Positions 28,858 through 38,509 of a stretch of DNA of 64,000 nt are shown here, piece by piece. The DNA is taken from the NCBI RefSeq assembly GCF_003026355.1, contig NZ_PYON01000016.1, positions 31,230 to 95,229 on the forward strand. Direction: 5' to 3'. The stretch is from Photobacterium kishitanii. Lineage in GTDB: Bacteria > Pseudomonadota > Gammaproteobacteria > Enterobacterales > Vibrionaceae. Under the pieces are notes generated by a model, which was given only the letters and a program-made list of their open reading frames with translations, did no database searches and was not told the origin of the DNA. The translations under genes and the position numbers were made by a program. Every line of letters begins with the position of its first letter. Within the stretch, counting starts at the first letter, position 1.

Positions 28858-29305
28858 TTTTATCCGCACCATCGATCCTTTTTTTGAACATTTAATACGT
28901 CCACTGCAACCACTGTTGCTCCTATTTAGTCGCGTTTGGGTGGCAATTGCGTTCTTTAAATCAGGACTCATTAAATATGGAAGTTGGGAAAGTACGCTAT
29001 ATTTATTTGAATATGAGTATCTGGTACCCATTTTACCTTGGCAGTTAGCCGCTTATAGTGGAACAGCGATTGAATTAATTGTACCAATATTTTTAGCTCT
29101 GGGATTATTTTCACGCCCAATGGCACTGCTATTATTTGGATTTAATATTATTGCGGTGGTGTCATACCCAGCACTATGGCAGCAAGGGTTTTATGATCAT
29201 CAATTATGGGGAATGATGTTACTCGTAACCATATTTTGGGGGGCTGGAAAATTATCACTCGATCAGTGGCTAAATCAATGCGGCTGCAATAAAAACGCCG
29301 CATAG
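28850..29305 (+). CDS. DoxX-family membrane protein of the bufferin operon
   Basis: 151 residues with four hydrophobic segments (about 18-38, 58-80, 83-103, 117-137), the DoxX/SURF4-like arrangement. The C-terminus ends in CGCNKNAA, a CxC pair that might bind metal or form a disulphide; that is inference. The ATG at 28850 overlaps the bufC stop by 8 nt, and GAGG lies 9 nt upstream. The in-frame ATG at 28844 is an alternative. DoxX genes commonly close bufferin operons. The molecular role is not known. Confidence 0.85.
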   Translation: MINFIRTIDPFFEHLIRPLQPLLLLFSRVWVAIAFFKSGLIKYGSWESTLYLFEYEYLVPILPWQLAAYSGTAIELIVPIFLALGLFSRPMALLLFGFNIIAVVSYPALWQQGFYDHQLWGMMLLVTIFWGAGKLSLDQWLNQCGCNKNAA

Positions 29306-29312
29306 AGATAAT

Positions 29313-29350
29313 GTTATCATCCATCAATGCCAATGATAACGGATGATAAC
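29313..29350. repeat. Inverted repeat between the bufferin operon and yigB
   Basis: GTTATCATCC (29313-29322) is perfectly inverted at 29341-29350 (GGATGATAAC), with a further ATGATAAC at 29333-29340. There is no adjacent T-run, so it is either a weak terminator for the convergent genes or a protein-binding site. Confidence 0.5.
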
Positions 29351-29360
29351 TCGCAATATA

Positions 29361-30089
29361 CTAGCTTGCTGATAAACCAATTAAAGGTAACAATTCGGCT
29401 AAATAGTTAATTTCAACATCCGGTAAACAGCGCACATTGGTTGCCGCTAATTGTCGACGCTGATCATTATACCAACACGCCTGTAAGCCATGCCTTTTAG
29501 CACCAAAAACATCGCTATGAAGATGATCACCAACATGCAAAATCTGGTGCGCAGGTATCCCTAAATGACCAATCGCCTTCGTAAACAGATCTGCTTCTGG
29601 TTTAGCAAAACCATCGCGCCCAGCATGATAGATCTCACTAAAATACTCCGCTAAACCAATTTTTTGAGGATCGACATTACCATTGGTGATACCGACTAAC
29701 GGTAGTTGTGCACTTAATAAAGCTAATACTCGATGGGTTTCATCTGGGACATCAACCTTATTACGTTCAACTAACACTAACTCAAGCCCATGTCGCGCGG
29801 CAAGCTCAGCCTCTTTAAGGCGCCACCCCAACTGCATCAAACCAATTTTTATTGTTTCATAACGCCACTCACTAACATCATGAGATAAACTGGGATCGAC
29901 GGCTACAAGTTGATTTTTTAAGCGCAACCAATCATCACGGCGAAGCATATCCGGTCGTGGCAATAATTGTACTAACCAATCAAGCATTGTTTGTTCTGCG
30001 CGAACAATCACTGGACGGTTATCATAGAGGGTGTCATCAAGATCAAACGTGAGCGCGTTAATCGGGCCTAAGTGACGATAAAATTGCAT
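29361..30089 (-). CDS. yigB: HAD-family phosphatase YigB (FMN/5-amino-6-ribitylaminouracil phosphate phosphatase type)
   Basis: 242-residue HAD hydrolase. Motif I is FDLDDTLYDN (nucleophile Asp near 17), motif II is GITNGN, and motif IV is VGDHLHSDVFGA. E. coli YigB dephosphorylates FMN and the riboflavin precursor 5-amino-6-(5-phospho-D-ribitylamino)uracil. It lies directly after xerC, as in E. coli (dapF-yigA-xerC-yigB-uvrD), which supports orthology. Confidence 0.9.
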   Translation of the reverse strand: MQFYRHLGPINALTFDLDDTLYDNRPVIVRAEQTMLDWLVQLLPRPDMLRRDDWLRLKNQLVAVDPSLSHDVSEWRYETIKIGLMQLGWRLKEAELAARHGLELVLVERNKVDVPDETHRVLALLSAQLPLVGITNGNVDPQKIGLAEYFSEIYHAGRDGFAKPEADLFTKAIGHLGIPAHQILHVGDHLHSDVFGAKRHGLQACWYNDQRRQLAATNVRCLPDVEINYLAELLPLIGLSAS

Positions 30090-30122
30090 GGGCGTTCCTA
30101 TTAGTTAACACTCAATAACGTG

Positions 30123-31031
30123 TTAACGGCGTTTAGCTCGAGGATGAGCAGCATCGTAGACTTTAGCTAAATGCTGAAAATCAAGATGGGTATAGATTTG
30201 AGTAGTGGTTAAATTAGCGTGGCCTAATAATTCTTGTACTGCACGTAAATCGCCACTTGATTCCAACATATGCGTTGCAAAACTATGGCGTAATTTATGC
30301 GGGTTAATGTGGCTTGATACCGCTTGTTTTTGTCCCCATTCCGCCATTCTTTTTTGAACATTGCGGTTTGAAATACGGTGACCAAGTTTAGAGACAAATA
30401 GCCCCTTTTCATCACCATGAGCGATATTACCGCGCACTTTAAGCCAATTCGCCACCCACTCACAGGCTAAACCTGCAAACGGTACCACCCGCTCTTTATC
30501 ACCTTTACCGATAACGCGTAGATCACCTTTACTCAAATTAATGTCACGCACATCTAAGTTCACCAACTCCGATAAACGTAAACCTGCGCCATACATTAAT
30601 TCCATCATCGCACGATCACGAATCGCCAATGGATCATCATCGTTAACCTCTAGCAGTTGATTCATTTCATCAACATCTAAGTTTTTCGGTAACGGTCGAG
30701 CTTTACGTGGTGCAGACACGCCTTTGGCAGGATTGGCGGGTAACACTTGCTGATGGACTAAATAATCAAAAAAGCTCCGTAATGCTGATAACCGCATCGC
30801 TAAACTACTGGCTTTAAGTCCATTACGCATCCCTTTACTGGCTATTTGGCGTACCCAGCCAGCATCAACTTGCTGCCAGTTTTCAACCCCAAGCTCTAGT
30901 AATTGCTCGGCAATACAGGTTAATTGACGTTTATAATTTTGCTGGGTATGTAAACTAAGCTCACGCTCACTACGCAAATATTCATAAAAACGCTCTAGGG
31001 GTTGTTCAAAACTTCGGGGAAGCGTACTCAC
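30123..31031 (-). CDS. xerC: Tyrosine recombinase XerC
   Basis: Site-specific recombinase that acts with XerD at dif to resolve chromosome dimers. The catalytic domain shows [10 protein letters not shown] (first Arg), GKGDKER (Lys), [11 protein letters not shown] (HxxR), [15 protein letters not shown] (His and the nucleophilic Tyr). I prefer the GTG at 31031, preceded by GAGG, giving 302 residues. ATGs at 31046 and 31055 in the same frame are possible but lack good ribosome sites. It ends with the typical AHPRAKRR. It follows dapF with no DUF484 (yigA) gene between them. Confidence 0.94.
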   Translation of the reverse strand: MSTLPRSFEQPLERFYEYLRSERELSLHTQQNYKRQLTCIAEQLLELGVENWQQVDAGWVRQIASKGMRNGLKASSLAMRLSALRSFFDYLVHQQVLPANPAKGVSAPRKARPLPKNLDVDEMNQLLEVNDDDPLAIRDRAMMELMYGAGLRLSELVNLDVRDINLSKGDLRVIGKGDKERVVPFAGLACEWVANWLKVRGNIAHGDEKGLFVSKLGHRISNRNVQKRMAEWGQKQAVSSHINPHKLRHSFATHMLESSGDLRAVQELLGHANLTTTQIYTHLDFQHLAKVYDAAHPRAKRR

Positions 31032-31083
31032 ATAAACCTCGATCATTAGCGTCATTAATACCAATGACAATTATTAGCTAGCG

Positions 31084-31914
31084 CTATTGAATAAATTGAC
31101 CATCAAAAACATGGGCTACAGGACCAGTCATAAATAAGGGTTTACCTTCACCAGCCCAACGAATATATAAATCCCCACCAGGTAGGCAGACTTTGACATT
31201 CTCATCCAATAGTCCTTGGCTGCGACCAATTGCAACCGCCGCACAAGCGCCACTGCCACAGGCTTGTGTTTCACCGGCTCCGCGTTCATATACCCGTAAT
31301 TTTACCGTACCGCGATCAACCACTTCCATAAAACCCGCATTAACGCGTTCAGGAAAGCGTTCGTGTGACTCCATCAGTGGCCCCAGCGTTGCTACCGCTG
31401 CAGTATCGATATTATCGACAATAGTGACACAATGGGGGTTGCCCATACTGACCGCACCACAAAATAGGGTTTGCTCACCAACCCGTAGCAAGTAGGTTTT
31501 CTCTGCTTGCTTAGCCCGCATCGGGATTTTGGTCGGTTCAAAATTCGGTGCCCCCATATTAACCGTTACTTGGCCGTCATTTTCTAGCTTTAACACCATT
31601 TTGCCGGCTTTCGTACTAACGGATATATGGTATTTATTGGTTAGCCCTTTCATTGACACAAACCGAGCAAAACAACGCGCACCGTTACCACATTGTTCAA
31701 CTTCACTACCATCTGCATTAAAAATACGGTAGTGGAAATCGGTTTCAGGATCATACGGCGGTTCAACCACTAATAACTGATCAAAACCAATCCCACGATG
31801 ACGATCGGCTAAACGACGAATCGCATCGGGAGAAAAAAATACATTTTGCGTGACACAATCTACAACAACAAAGTCATTGCCGAGCCCATGCATTTTGGAA
31901 AAGTTAATCTGCAT
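31084..31914 (-). CDS. dapF: Diaminopimelate epimerase
   Basis: PLP-independent epimerase making meso-diaminopimelate for lysine and peptidoglycan. It has 276 residues. The two catalytic cysteines sit in [12 protein letters not shown] (Cys near 73) and [11 protein letters not shown] (Cys near 219), with [11 protein letters not shown] at the N-terminus. lysA, the next enzyme, lies 38 nt upstream in the same direction, so the pair forms the end of the lysine pathway in one operon. Confidence 0.97.
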   Translation of the reverse strand: MQINFSKMHGLGNDFVVVDCVTQNVFFSPDAIRRLADRHRGIGFDQLLVVEPPYDPETDFHYRIFNADGSEVEQCGNGARCFARFVSMKGLTNKYHISVSTKAGKMVLKLENDGQVTVNMGAPNFEPTKIPMRAKQAEKTYLLRVGEQTLFCGAVSMGNPHCVTIVDNIDTAAVATLGPLMESHERFPERVNAGFMEVVDRGTVKLRVYERGAGETQACGSGACAAVAIGRSQGLLDENVKVCLPGGDLYIRWAGEGKPLFMTGPVAHVFDGQFIQ

Positions 31915-31952
31915 GATGTTCCTTAATTATTAAGCTTCAGTTGCGACGACAA

Positions 31953-33203
31953 TCATTCAACAAGATATTCATGCTGCCAAAGTTGTTCTAAGGTTTCACG
32001 CGCACGTACTAAATGTGCTTGCTGACCATCAACCATCACCTCAGCAACTCGAGGACGGGAATTATAGTTAGACGCCATCACGAAACCATAAGCACCTGCC
32101 GACCTTACCGCAAGTAAGTCATCAGCGGCTAAACATAAGTAGCGATCTTTACCAATGAAATCACCAGTTTCACAAATAGGTCCAACTAGATCATAACACT
32201 GCCTTTCACCTTGACGCGGGATAACTGGAATAATATCTTGCCATGCCGAGTAAAGTGTCGGGCGAATTAAATCATTCATCGCTGCATCAACGATGGCAAA
32301 GTTTTTATATTCAGTGTGTTTTAAAAACTCAACCTTGGTCAGTAGCACCCCGGCATTGGCTGCAATCGCACGCCCAGGTTCAAAAATTAATTCCAACTCA
32401 GGGTAAGACGCTAAGCTGGATAACAATGCCGTCGCATAATCAGCGGGTAATGGCGGTTGTTCATCGTTATAAGTCACCCCTAAGCCACCACCAAGATCTA
32501 AATGTTTAATCTCAATCCCAATTGATTTCAGCTCATCAATCAAGGCGAGTAGACGTTCTGTCGCATCAATAAAAGGCTGAACATTCGTTAGCTGAGAACC
32601 AATATGACAATCCATCCCGACCACTTTAAGGTGCGGTAATTGATGAGCTAACTGATACACTTCAAGCGCACGCTCACGGGCAATACCAAACTTGTTATCT
32701 CGTAGCCCAGTTGAAATATAAGGATGGGTATTAGCATCAACATCAGGGTTAATACGCAATGAAATTGGCGCAATTTTACCAAGTTGACCCGCGACATGAT
32801 TTAAGCGATCTAACTCAGGCTCAGACTCAACATTAAAACATTTAATTCCCAGCTCAAGCGCACGTCGCATTTCTGCTGCCGTTTTACCTACGCCAGAAAA
32901 CACCACCTTGGCAGGATCGCCGCCAGCAGCCAAGACGCGCTCTAACTCACCCAGAGACACAATATCAAACCCAGAACCTAAACGGGCGAGCACATTCAGC
33001 ACCCCAAGATTCGAGTTGGCTTTTACCGCATAGCAAATTAAATGGGGCTGAGTTGCTACTGCTTGATCAAACGCATGCCAATGACGCTCTAAGGTTGCTC
33101 GCGAGTAAACATAAAGTGGCGTGCCATATTGGGCCGCTAACTCCGTCAATGCCACTTCTTCTGCCCATAGTTGTCCGTCTTGCTGGTAATTAAAATAATC
33201 CAA
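31953..33203 (-). CDS. lysA: Diaminopimelate decarboxylase
   Basis: PLP enzyme catalysing the last step of lysine synthesis; fold-type III, 416 residues. The PLP lysine is in YAVKANSNLGVL, with HIGSQ, the GGGLGV phosphate loop, EPGRAI, and CETGDF bringing the active-site Cys from the partner subunit. The order lptM-lysA-dapF is conserved in vibrios. Confidence 0.97.
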   Translation of the reverse strand: MDYFNYQQDGQLWAEEVALTELAAQYGTPLYVYSRATLERHWHAFDQAVATQPHLICYAVKANSNLGVLNVLARLGSGFDIVSLGELERVLAAGGDPAKVVFSGVGKTAAEMRRALELGIKCFNVESEPELDRLNHVAGQLGKIAPISLRINPDVDANTHPYISTGLRDNKFGIARERALEVYQLAHQLPHLKVVGMDCHIGSQLTNVQPFIDATERLLALIDELKSIGIEIKHLDLGGGLGVTYNDEQPPLPADYATALLSSLASYPELELIFEPGRAIAANAGVLLTKVEFLKHTEYKNFAIVDAAMNDLIRPTLYSAWQDIIPVIPRQGERQCYDLVGPICETGDFIGKDRYLCLAADDLLAVRSAGAYGFVMASNYNSRPRVAEVMVDGQQAHLVRARETLEQLWQHEYLVE

Positions 33204-33270
33204 TGCTTGCTATCCTTCCCTGTCTTGTTGACTGTTAAGCTGCGACTCAATCATCAGCGCAACTAGCTTA

Positions 33271-33387
33271 TTATTGTGGTTGATGGTGTTGTGGTGCATC
33301 TTTTGGCATGTACAGTGGGCCACTTTGGCCACAGCCAGTTAAAATTAACGATCCGAAGACCAAAATTGCTAATAAACCTTTATGCAT
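33271..33387 (-). CDS. lptM: LPS-assembly lipoprotein LptM (YifL)
   Basis: Short gene read directly from the minus strand: 38 residues beginning MHKGLLAILVFGSLILTGCG. The lipobox LTGC is followed by GQSGPLYMP, the conserved LptM segment (GLKGPLYFP in E. coli) that promotes disulphide maturation of LptD at the outer membrane. It lies between cyaY and lysA as in other gammaproteobacteria. It is shorter than E. coli YifL (67 residues) because the polar tail is reduced to about 12 residues. Confidence 0.88.
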   Translation of the reverse strand: MHKGLLAILVFGSLILTGCGQSGPLYMPKDAPQHHQPQ

Positions 33388-33465
33388 AATTCAAAGCCAG
33401 TGATTATCATTCCAATGACCTCTATAATCGCACCAAGAACAAGAAATGCAATAGGACGCAATAGG

Positions 33466-33777
33466 ATGAATGATACTGAATTTCACCAACTGGCCGATCT
33501 GGCACTAATGCAGATCGAAGAAGGCATCGATGAATCCGGTGTTGATATTGAACCAGAAACCACTGGCAACGTGCTGACATTAGAGTTTGCAAACCGCAGC
33601 CAAATTGTTATTAATCGCCAAGAGCCACTACACGAGCTATGGTTAGCTTCAAAATCAGGTGGTTACCATTTTAAATACACTGGTAGCGAATGGCGTTGTA
33701 CTCGTAGCGATAAAGAATTATTTGCGCTACTTAAACAAGAGTGCAGCTTACATGCAGGTGAAAATGTAACTTGGTAA
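33466..33777 (+). CDS. cyaY: Iron-binding protein CyaY (frataxin)
   Basis: Bacterial frataxin that modulates Fe-S cluster assembly on IscS/IscU; 103 residues. It has an acidic first helix (MNDTEFHQLADLALMQIEEGIDES) and the beta-sheet segment VLTLEFANRSQIVINRQEP, HELWLASKSGGYHF. The ATG at 33466 gives the family N-terminus; the open frame to 33382 overlaps lptM on the other strand and is unlikely. It is divergent from lptM and convergent with cyaA. Confidence 0.93.
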   Translation: MNDTEFHQLADLALMQIEEGIDESGVDIEPETTGNVLTLEFANRSQIVINRQEPLHELWLASKSGGYHFKYTGSEWRCTRSDKELFALLKQECSLHAGENVTW

Positions 33778-33802
33778 TGCCAAGCTTACATATTGCAGTT
33801 AT

Positions 33803-33834
33803 AAAAAAAGCCTTCATTTTGTGAAGGCTTTTTT
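33803..33834. terminator. Bidirectional terminator between cyaY and cyaA
   Basis: AAAAAGCCTTCA and TGAAGGCTTTTT form a perfect stem around a short T-rich loop, with A and T runs on either side. Confidence 0.88.
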
Positions 33835-33858
33835 CTAAGTTCACCATTATCAATAGTA

Positions 33859-36417
33859 TTAATTAAGATTAATACCGTTGTTTATCACTGTCGTCTTATC
33901 ATTACGACGAGTTACTTGACCACTTTTAAACGGTAATACTTGTAATTCACCTTTGTCATTATGAGCAATATCGTAAAACTGAGGTAAATTAAAATTGATA
34001 AAATTAGCACTATAACTAAAACGATCTTGCGATGAAGTATAAAAACGGTTTACGCCATGAACCATTTCATCTTTATTACCGTTGCACTGACGATAGACTT
34101 CCATTTGATTCGTTTCATCGAGAATATAGATATTGAACCCTTGGTCACAATCTTCAAAAAAGAACTGAATCAAACCTTCACTGGCGTAGGCATCGACAAT
34201 TTCAGGCGGATGCGGTTCATCGGTTTTCCCCATCACAACCTTCGGAATATCACTGACTTTATTTGAAGAAATACAACTGTAAAAATCAACTGAGTTTTCC
34301 AGCCGCTGTACCGAAACCCCACGTCGTTCAAAAAACAGCCCGTAAGTTTCATCAGCTATATGCACCGCTTTAAAACGACGTCGCTTTTCTTCTTCGACCG
34401 GTTTTAACCGCATTTCAATACACTCAGCCACCAACTGATACACCACATTACGAATTAAACCGCGCATATGTTTGCTGTAACAAAACACATCAATCGCTTC
34501 TGGTGGAATAGCATCGTGGTGCATTTTACCCAACATCGTTTTCAGAGCATCAAGCATGGCATAATTGCCACTAAAATTGAGTGTTCGTACTTCATTCCAC
34601 GAATTACGATAAACTAAATCAACACTGCCAACGAGACACTTTTGCTCAGGGCCATAACTGAAAATATCGGTGGTTTTAAAATCAAATCGAACCGAGCGAT
34701 TTTTTAGCTCCGTCGTAGGATCATTTTCTAAATTAACAAATAACCCTAATTGGCGAATTTCACACGGACTTGATAATGCTTGCAAACCGGGATGTGGACG
34801 ACGAATAGGAAAAGTATTGCGAATATCACTCACCAGTTGATAGAGCTTATCTAAATCCATATCAGCATTACGAACCACGGTATGTAAGTGGGTCGATTCG
34901 GTCAACAAACCATTAAAATAACTCCACGCAACTAACTTTGATAAGTAACGGTTATGCTCTAACGGTGGCTGACCTAAAATATACTTCGCTTCAATAGGTT
35001 GTTTATATAAATACCAACCTGCGGTATTCGTTCGCCCTTCTGGTACTTGAATAAAAGTCAGATCAGGTTCATGTAAATCCGGTGATATTTGCGGATTTAA
35101 TAATGTTACTTTACCGGGAAGCACCTCAAACGCAGCATATAATTTACGCGCCAGAATACTGATATCTTCGGGGCTAATTGCCGAGGTAATATCATTGCGA
35201 CGCGCAAAACGAATTAAATTTCGGTAACTGAGCATCAACGCATCAAGCAACTCATTATGGGCTTGCTTAACTTGGGCAACTTTCCAATTACGGCGATTAT
35301 CAAGCTCAGCAATAACCTCTGTTGACCATTGCCATTGCTCAGTTAAATGTTGCAGTGCGCGTCGACGCCAAACCACTGAACCCGATGCTGGTTTACGGGT
35401 TAATTTCTCATGGGTTTTAAGATAGAAACAGCGCCGCACTAAATCTAAACGGCGATGATCATCAATACGCTCTAAATAACGGGTCACTTTTTCAAGCATT
35501 AAATAGTAAGCATCCATGCAATATTCACTGCGATCTTCAGCAAAGAAGCGGCGCTTACCATCAAGACTTAATAATTGAGTGTGAGGATATTCCCATGAAT
35601 AGGCTTCAAGTAGGATCGCTTTTAATACCGATTTATAAGGGGAATCGATACTTTTGTATAACTGCCATAAACTGGAACCGAAATATTCTTCTGCAGGAAT
35701 ACGCATCAAGCCACCAAAATCAATCCATTGGTCGCGTTGAATATAACCTTTAGCAACTAAATCATCGATATATTGGTCATAGCACTCTTCCATTTCTGGC
35801 GGCACCATAAACCATAATAAGGGTAATCCTGCTAAACACACTGCCGAACGATAGAATTCATCGAGTAACAGTAAATGTTGACTTGAGCCACAGTTTTCAC
35901 CGGTCATGGCTTCAGAGAAATTGTCGCGGAAACGGTTTTCATCGATCAAAAAGAAGTTAGCTTCAACCCCTTGTTCCATCGCCCATTGAGAAACTAAGCT
36001 ACATTTACGATCTAATGCTTCACGGCAATGACGATTTAATGAGGTTGGAATACAAACCCAAATATCAAGATCACTGGTGAGACTTTGTCCCATAGAAGAA
36101 GTGCTACCCATGGCGTAAAGACCAGTAATCGGGCAGTCAGTGTCAGCAACCAAGAGTGGATCAATCGGCATTATCGCAGCACGAGCGCAATCATTAACAA
36201 ATTGCTGTTGTACCTCGGTAACGATAAAATTCGCGATTCCCTGGGGCACTTGTTGATCAAGATATCCTGGTAAAGCTGGGTGGTTATAATGTAATAAGAC
36301 AGGTAACAGATCGAAAACCTGTATTGACGGCTCATTCATTGCTAAGCGTGCACGTTCAATGCGAAGCTCAGTCAACGAATCCAGTCTACCTTTTAGCGTC
36401 TTGATATAATTTTGCAA
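33859..36417 (-). CDS. cyaA: Class I adenylate cyclase
   Basis: Makes cAMP, the ligand of CRP. The 852-residue protein starts with TTG at 36417 (after GGAAGAG), like E. coli cyaA, where the weak UUG start limits output. The nucleotidyltransferase-like catalytic motif GSTSSMGQSLTSDLDIWVC lies near residue 109. N-terminal KTLKGRLDSLTELRIERA matches the family. The C-terminal half is the regulatory region that responds to the PTS in enterics. A CRP-like site is placed upstream, matching cAMP-CRP feedback. Confidence 0.96.
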   Translation of the reverse strand: MQNYIKTLKGRLDSLTELRIERARLAMNEPSIQVFDLLPVLLHYNHPALPGYLDQQVPQGIANFIVTEVQQQFVNDCARAAIMPIDPLLVADTDCPITGLYAMGSTSSMGQSLTSDLDIWVCIPTSLNRHCREALDRKCSLVSQWAMEQGVEANFFLIDENRFRDNFSEAMTGENCGSSQHLLLLDEFYRSAVCLAGLPLLWFMVPPEMEECYDQYIDDLVAKGYIQRDQWIDFGGLMRIPAEEYFGSSLWQLYKSIDSPYKSVLKAILLEAYSWEYPHTQLLSLDGKRRFFAEDRSEYCMDAYYLMLEKVTRYLERIDDHRRLDLVRRCFYLKTHEKLTRKPASGSVVWRRRALQHLTEQWQWSTEVIAELDNRRNWKVAQVKQAHNELLDALMLSYRNLIRFARRNDITSAISPEDISILARKLYAAFEVLPGKVTLLNPQISPDLHEPDLTFIQVPEGRTNTAGWYLYKQPIEAKYILGQPPLEHNRYLSKLVAWSYFNGLLTESTHLHTVVRNADMDLDKLYQLVSDIRNTFPIRRPHPGLQALSSPCEIRQLGLFVNLENDPTTELKNRSVRFDFKTTDIFSYGPEQKCLVGSVDLVYRNSWNEVRTLNFSGNYAMLDALKTMLGKMHHDAIPPEAIDVFCYSKHMRGLIRNVVYQLVAECIEMRLKPVEEEKRRRFKAVHIADETYGLFFERRGVSVQRLENSVDFYSCISSNKVSDIPKVVMGKTDEPHPPEIVDAYASEGLIQFFFEDCDQGFNIYILDETNQMEVYRQCNGNKDEMVHGVNRFYTSSQDRFSYSANFINFNLPQFYDIAHNDKGELQVLPFKSGQVTRRNDKTTVINNGINLN

Positions 36418-36502
36418 ATTACTCTTCCAAGAGCTAGCAGTGTTAGTGCGGCCCGCAGTTTGACATTAGATAGCGTAAATTTTATTCAAAATGAGAAAGA
36501 AA

Positions 36503-36518
36503 CGTGATCAATGTATCA
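36503..36518. promoter_or_regulatory. CRP-like site in the cyaA promoter region
   Basis: On the cyaA strand TGATACATTGATCACG fits TGTGA-N6-TCACA in 7 of 10 positions. It shares the core TTGATCACGTTT with the E. coli cyaA CRP site, which mediates autorepression. It lies about 90 nt upstream of the start codon. Confidence 0.6.
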
Positions 36519-36661
36519 TTTTTAATACCTACGGTAAAGATAATGCCAAGCTTGCCCAGTAACAACTGCCTGTGATTCATCCGTGATTATTAGACTCTAA
36601 ATCGCGGCCATAACTAATAACAACTAATCGTGCTGTAACTAGAAATTGATCAACGACTTAT

Positions 36662-36677
36662 TGCGATAAATATCACA
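36662..36677. promoter_or_regulatory. Second CRP-like site between cyaA and hemC
   Basis: TGCGATAAATATCACA has TGCGA and TCACA half-sites with a 6-bp spacer, 9 of 10 positions matching the CRP consensus. It lies in the 390-bp divergent interval, about 135 bp before hemC, so it could serve either gene. Confidence 0.55.
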
Positions 36678-36811
36678 ATTTATATTGTAGCTCACTACAC
36701 AATAACGCTTGAAATCAGGAACCGCAATACACGAATTATCATCCATGCTTAGGTAGTGGTACGATACTAAGCATAAAAAATAACAACCTTGGTTAACGGA
36801 CCTTCTTTACT

Positions 36812-37747
36812 ATGATGACAACCCAACCGATTCGCATTGCTACACGTAAAAGCCCATTAGCCATGTGGCAGGCAGAGTTTGTAAAAGCTGAACTTGAACT
36901 GGCTCATCCAGGGCTCGTTGTTGAACTGCTACCTATGGTAACAAAAGGTGACATTATTTTAGACACTCCCTTAGCAAAAGTGGGCGGTAAAGGCTTATTT
37001 GTAAAAGAACTTGAAGTAGCAATGCTTGAAGGTCGCGCAGATATTGCGGTGCACTCAATGAAAGATGTACCGGTTGAGTTTCCTGAAGGACTCGGCTTAG
37101 TGACAATTTGTGAACGTGAAGACCCACGTGATGCATTTGTGTCTAATCACTATGACTCCATTGATGACTTACCTCTAGGGGCTATTGTAGGAACATCAAG
37201 TTTACGCCGCCAATGCCAACTACGATCTCAACGTCCAGATCTGATCGTTAATGACCTCCGTGGTAATGTAAATACTCGTTTACGCAAGCTTGATGAAGGC
37301 CAATATGACGCCATCATTTTAGCGACTGCAGGTCTAAAACGCCTTAAAATGAATGATCGTATTCGCAGTGAAATTGCTCCAGAAGTTAGCTTACCCGCGG
37401 TAGGTCAAGGTGCTGTCGGCATTGAATGCCGTTTGAATGATCAGCGTGTGCGCGATCTACTTGCTCCCCTTAATCATCAACCGACAGCGACACGCGTCCT
37501 GTGTGAGCGCGCGATGAATAACCGTCTTCAAGGTGGTTGCCAAGTGCCTATTGGGAGTTATTCAGAACTGCAAGGCGATAACATTTGGTTACGTGCTTTA
37601 GTTGGCGAGCCTGATGGTAGCATTATTATTCGCGCTGAAATTAGCGGCCCAATTGCAGCAGCAGAACAATTAGGTGAAACCTTAGCTGATGAGTTGTTAG
37701 CCAAAGGTGCCAAAGACATTCTTGACCGTTTATACGGTAACGCCTAA
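36812..37747 (+). CDS. hemC: Hydroxymethylbilane synthase
   Basis: Polymerises four porphobilinogens to hydroxymethylbilane. The protein has 311 residues (310 from the second ATG at 36815). Conserved segments: [51 protein letters not shown], and the cofactor-attaching Cys in [10 protein letters not shown] near residue 243. First of hemC-hemD-hemX-hemY; its TAA overlaps the hemD ATG (TAATG). The gene is divergent from cyaA, as in E. coli. Confidence 0.97.
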   Translation: MMTTQPIRIATRKSPLAMWQAEFVKAELELAHPGLVVELLPMVTKGDIILDTPLAKVGGKGLFVKELEVAMLEGRADIAVHSMKDVPVEFPEGLGLVTICEREDPRDAFVSNHYDSIDDLPLGAIVGTSSLRRQCQLRSQRPDLIVNDLRGNVNTRLRKLDEGQYDAIILATAGLKRLKMNDRIRSEIAPEVSLPAVGQGAVGIECRLNDQRVRDLLAPLNHQPTATRVLCERAMNNRLQGGCQVPIGSYSELQGDNIWLRALVGEPDGSIIIRAEISGPIAAAEQLGETLADELLAKGAKDILDRLYGNA

Positions 37748-38496
37748 TGGCAGTGCTGATCACCCGTCCAGCACCTGAGTGCGATCAATTGGTGGCACAA
37801 CTTAACCAAGTGGCGATCAGCGCTATTGCTCAGCCTTTACTTGAGGTACAGCAAGGGAAACATATAAATAGATTAATAGAACAAATTCAACAACTGCAAC
37901 AAGGTGACTACATCATTGCAGTTAGCTATCATGCGGTACGTTTTGCAGCTGATTACTTGATTTCACAAGGTGCAGAATGGCCAAAAAACATGCATTATAT
38001 AGCCGTTGGCGACAAGACAGCTGCAGCTTTAGCCCAGGCCTGTCAACAACCAGTGAGCTCGCCCCAAGGTAACCATGATAGTGAAGCGCTATTAGCCTTA
38101 CCTGAGCTTGCTAATATTCGCCACCGTAGGGTATTAATCTTACGAGGTAATGGTGGACGCGAATTAATCTATCAAGCATTAACCGCTCGCCATGCCCAAG
38201 TCAGTTATTGTGAAACTTATCAACGCTGCTGGCTTGATCTCGATGCAACACAATTAGTCCAACAGTGGCAACAACAGCAAATACAGGCTCTAGTTGTCAC
38301 AAGTAGTGAACAGTTAATATACTTAACGGGATTGATCCCAACTGAGAATTTGACTTGGCTTTATAATTGCCACCTTTTCGTACCAAGTCAACGCGTCGCA
38401 GACCGAGCATCAACGCTTGGCTACAGACATATTTCCACCGTGGGGAGCGCTGCTAATCAGGCGTTATTCACGTTCCTAAAAAGCAACGTAAGCTAA
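37747..38496 (+). CDS. hemD: Uroporphyrinogen-III synthase
   Basis: Cyclises hydroxymethylbilane with inversion of ring D. 249 residues in the bilobal HemD fold, recognisable from LITRPAPECDQLVAQL, VSYHAVRFAADYL, YIAVGDKTAAAL, LILRGNGGRELIYQAL and the YQR near CETYQRCW. Sequence conservation in this family is low, but the overlap with hemC and the hemX that follows make the identity safe. Confidence 0.94.
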   Translation: MAVLITRPAPECDQLVAQLNQVAISAIAQPLLEVQQGKHINRLIEQIQQLQQGDYIIAVSYHAVRFAADYLISQGAEWPKNMHYIAVGDKTAAALAQACQQPVSSPQGNHDSEALLALPELANIRHRRVLILRGNGGRELIYQALTARHAQVSYCETYQRCWLDLDATQLVQQWQQQQIQALVVTSSEQLIYLTGLIPTENLTWLYNCHLFVPSQRVADRASTLGYRHISTVGSAANQALFTFLKSNVS

Positions 38497-38509
38497 CGGA
38501 ATAATTAGG

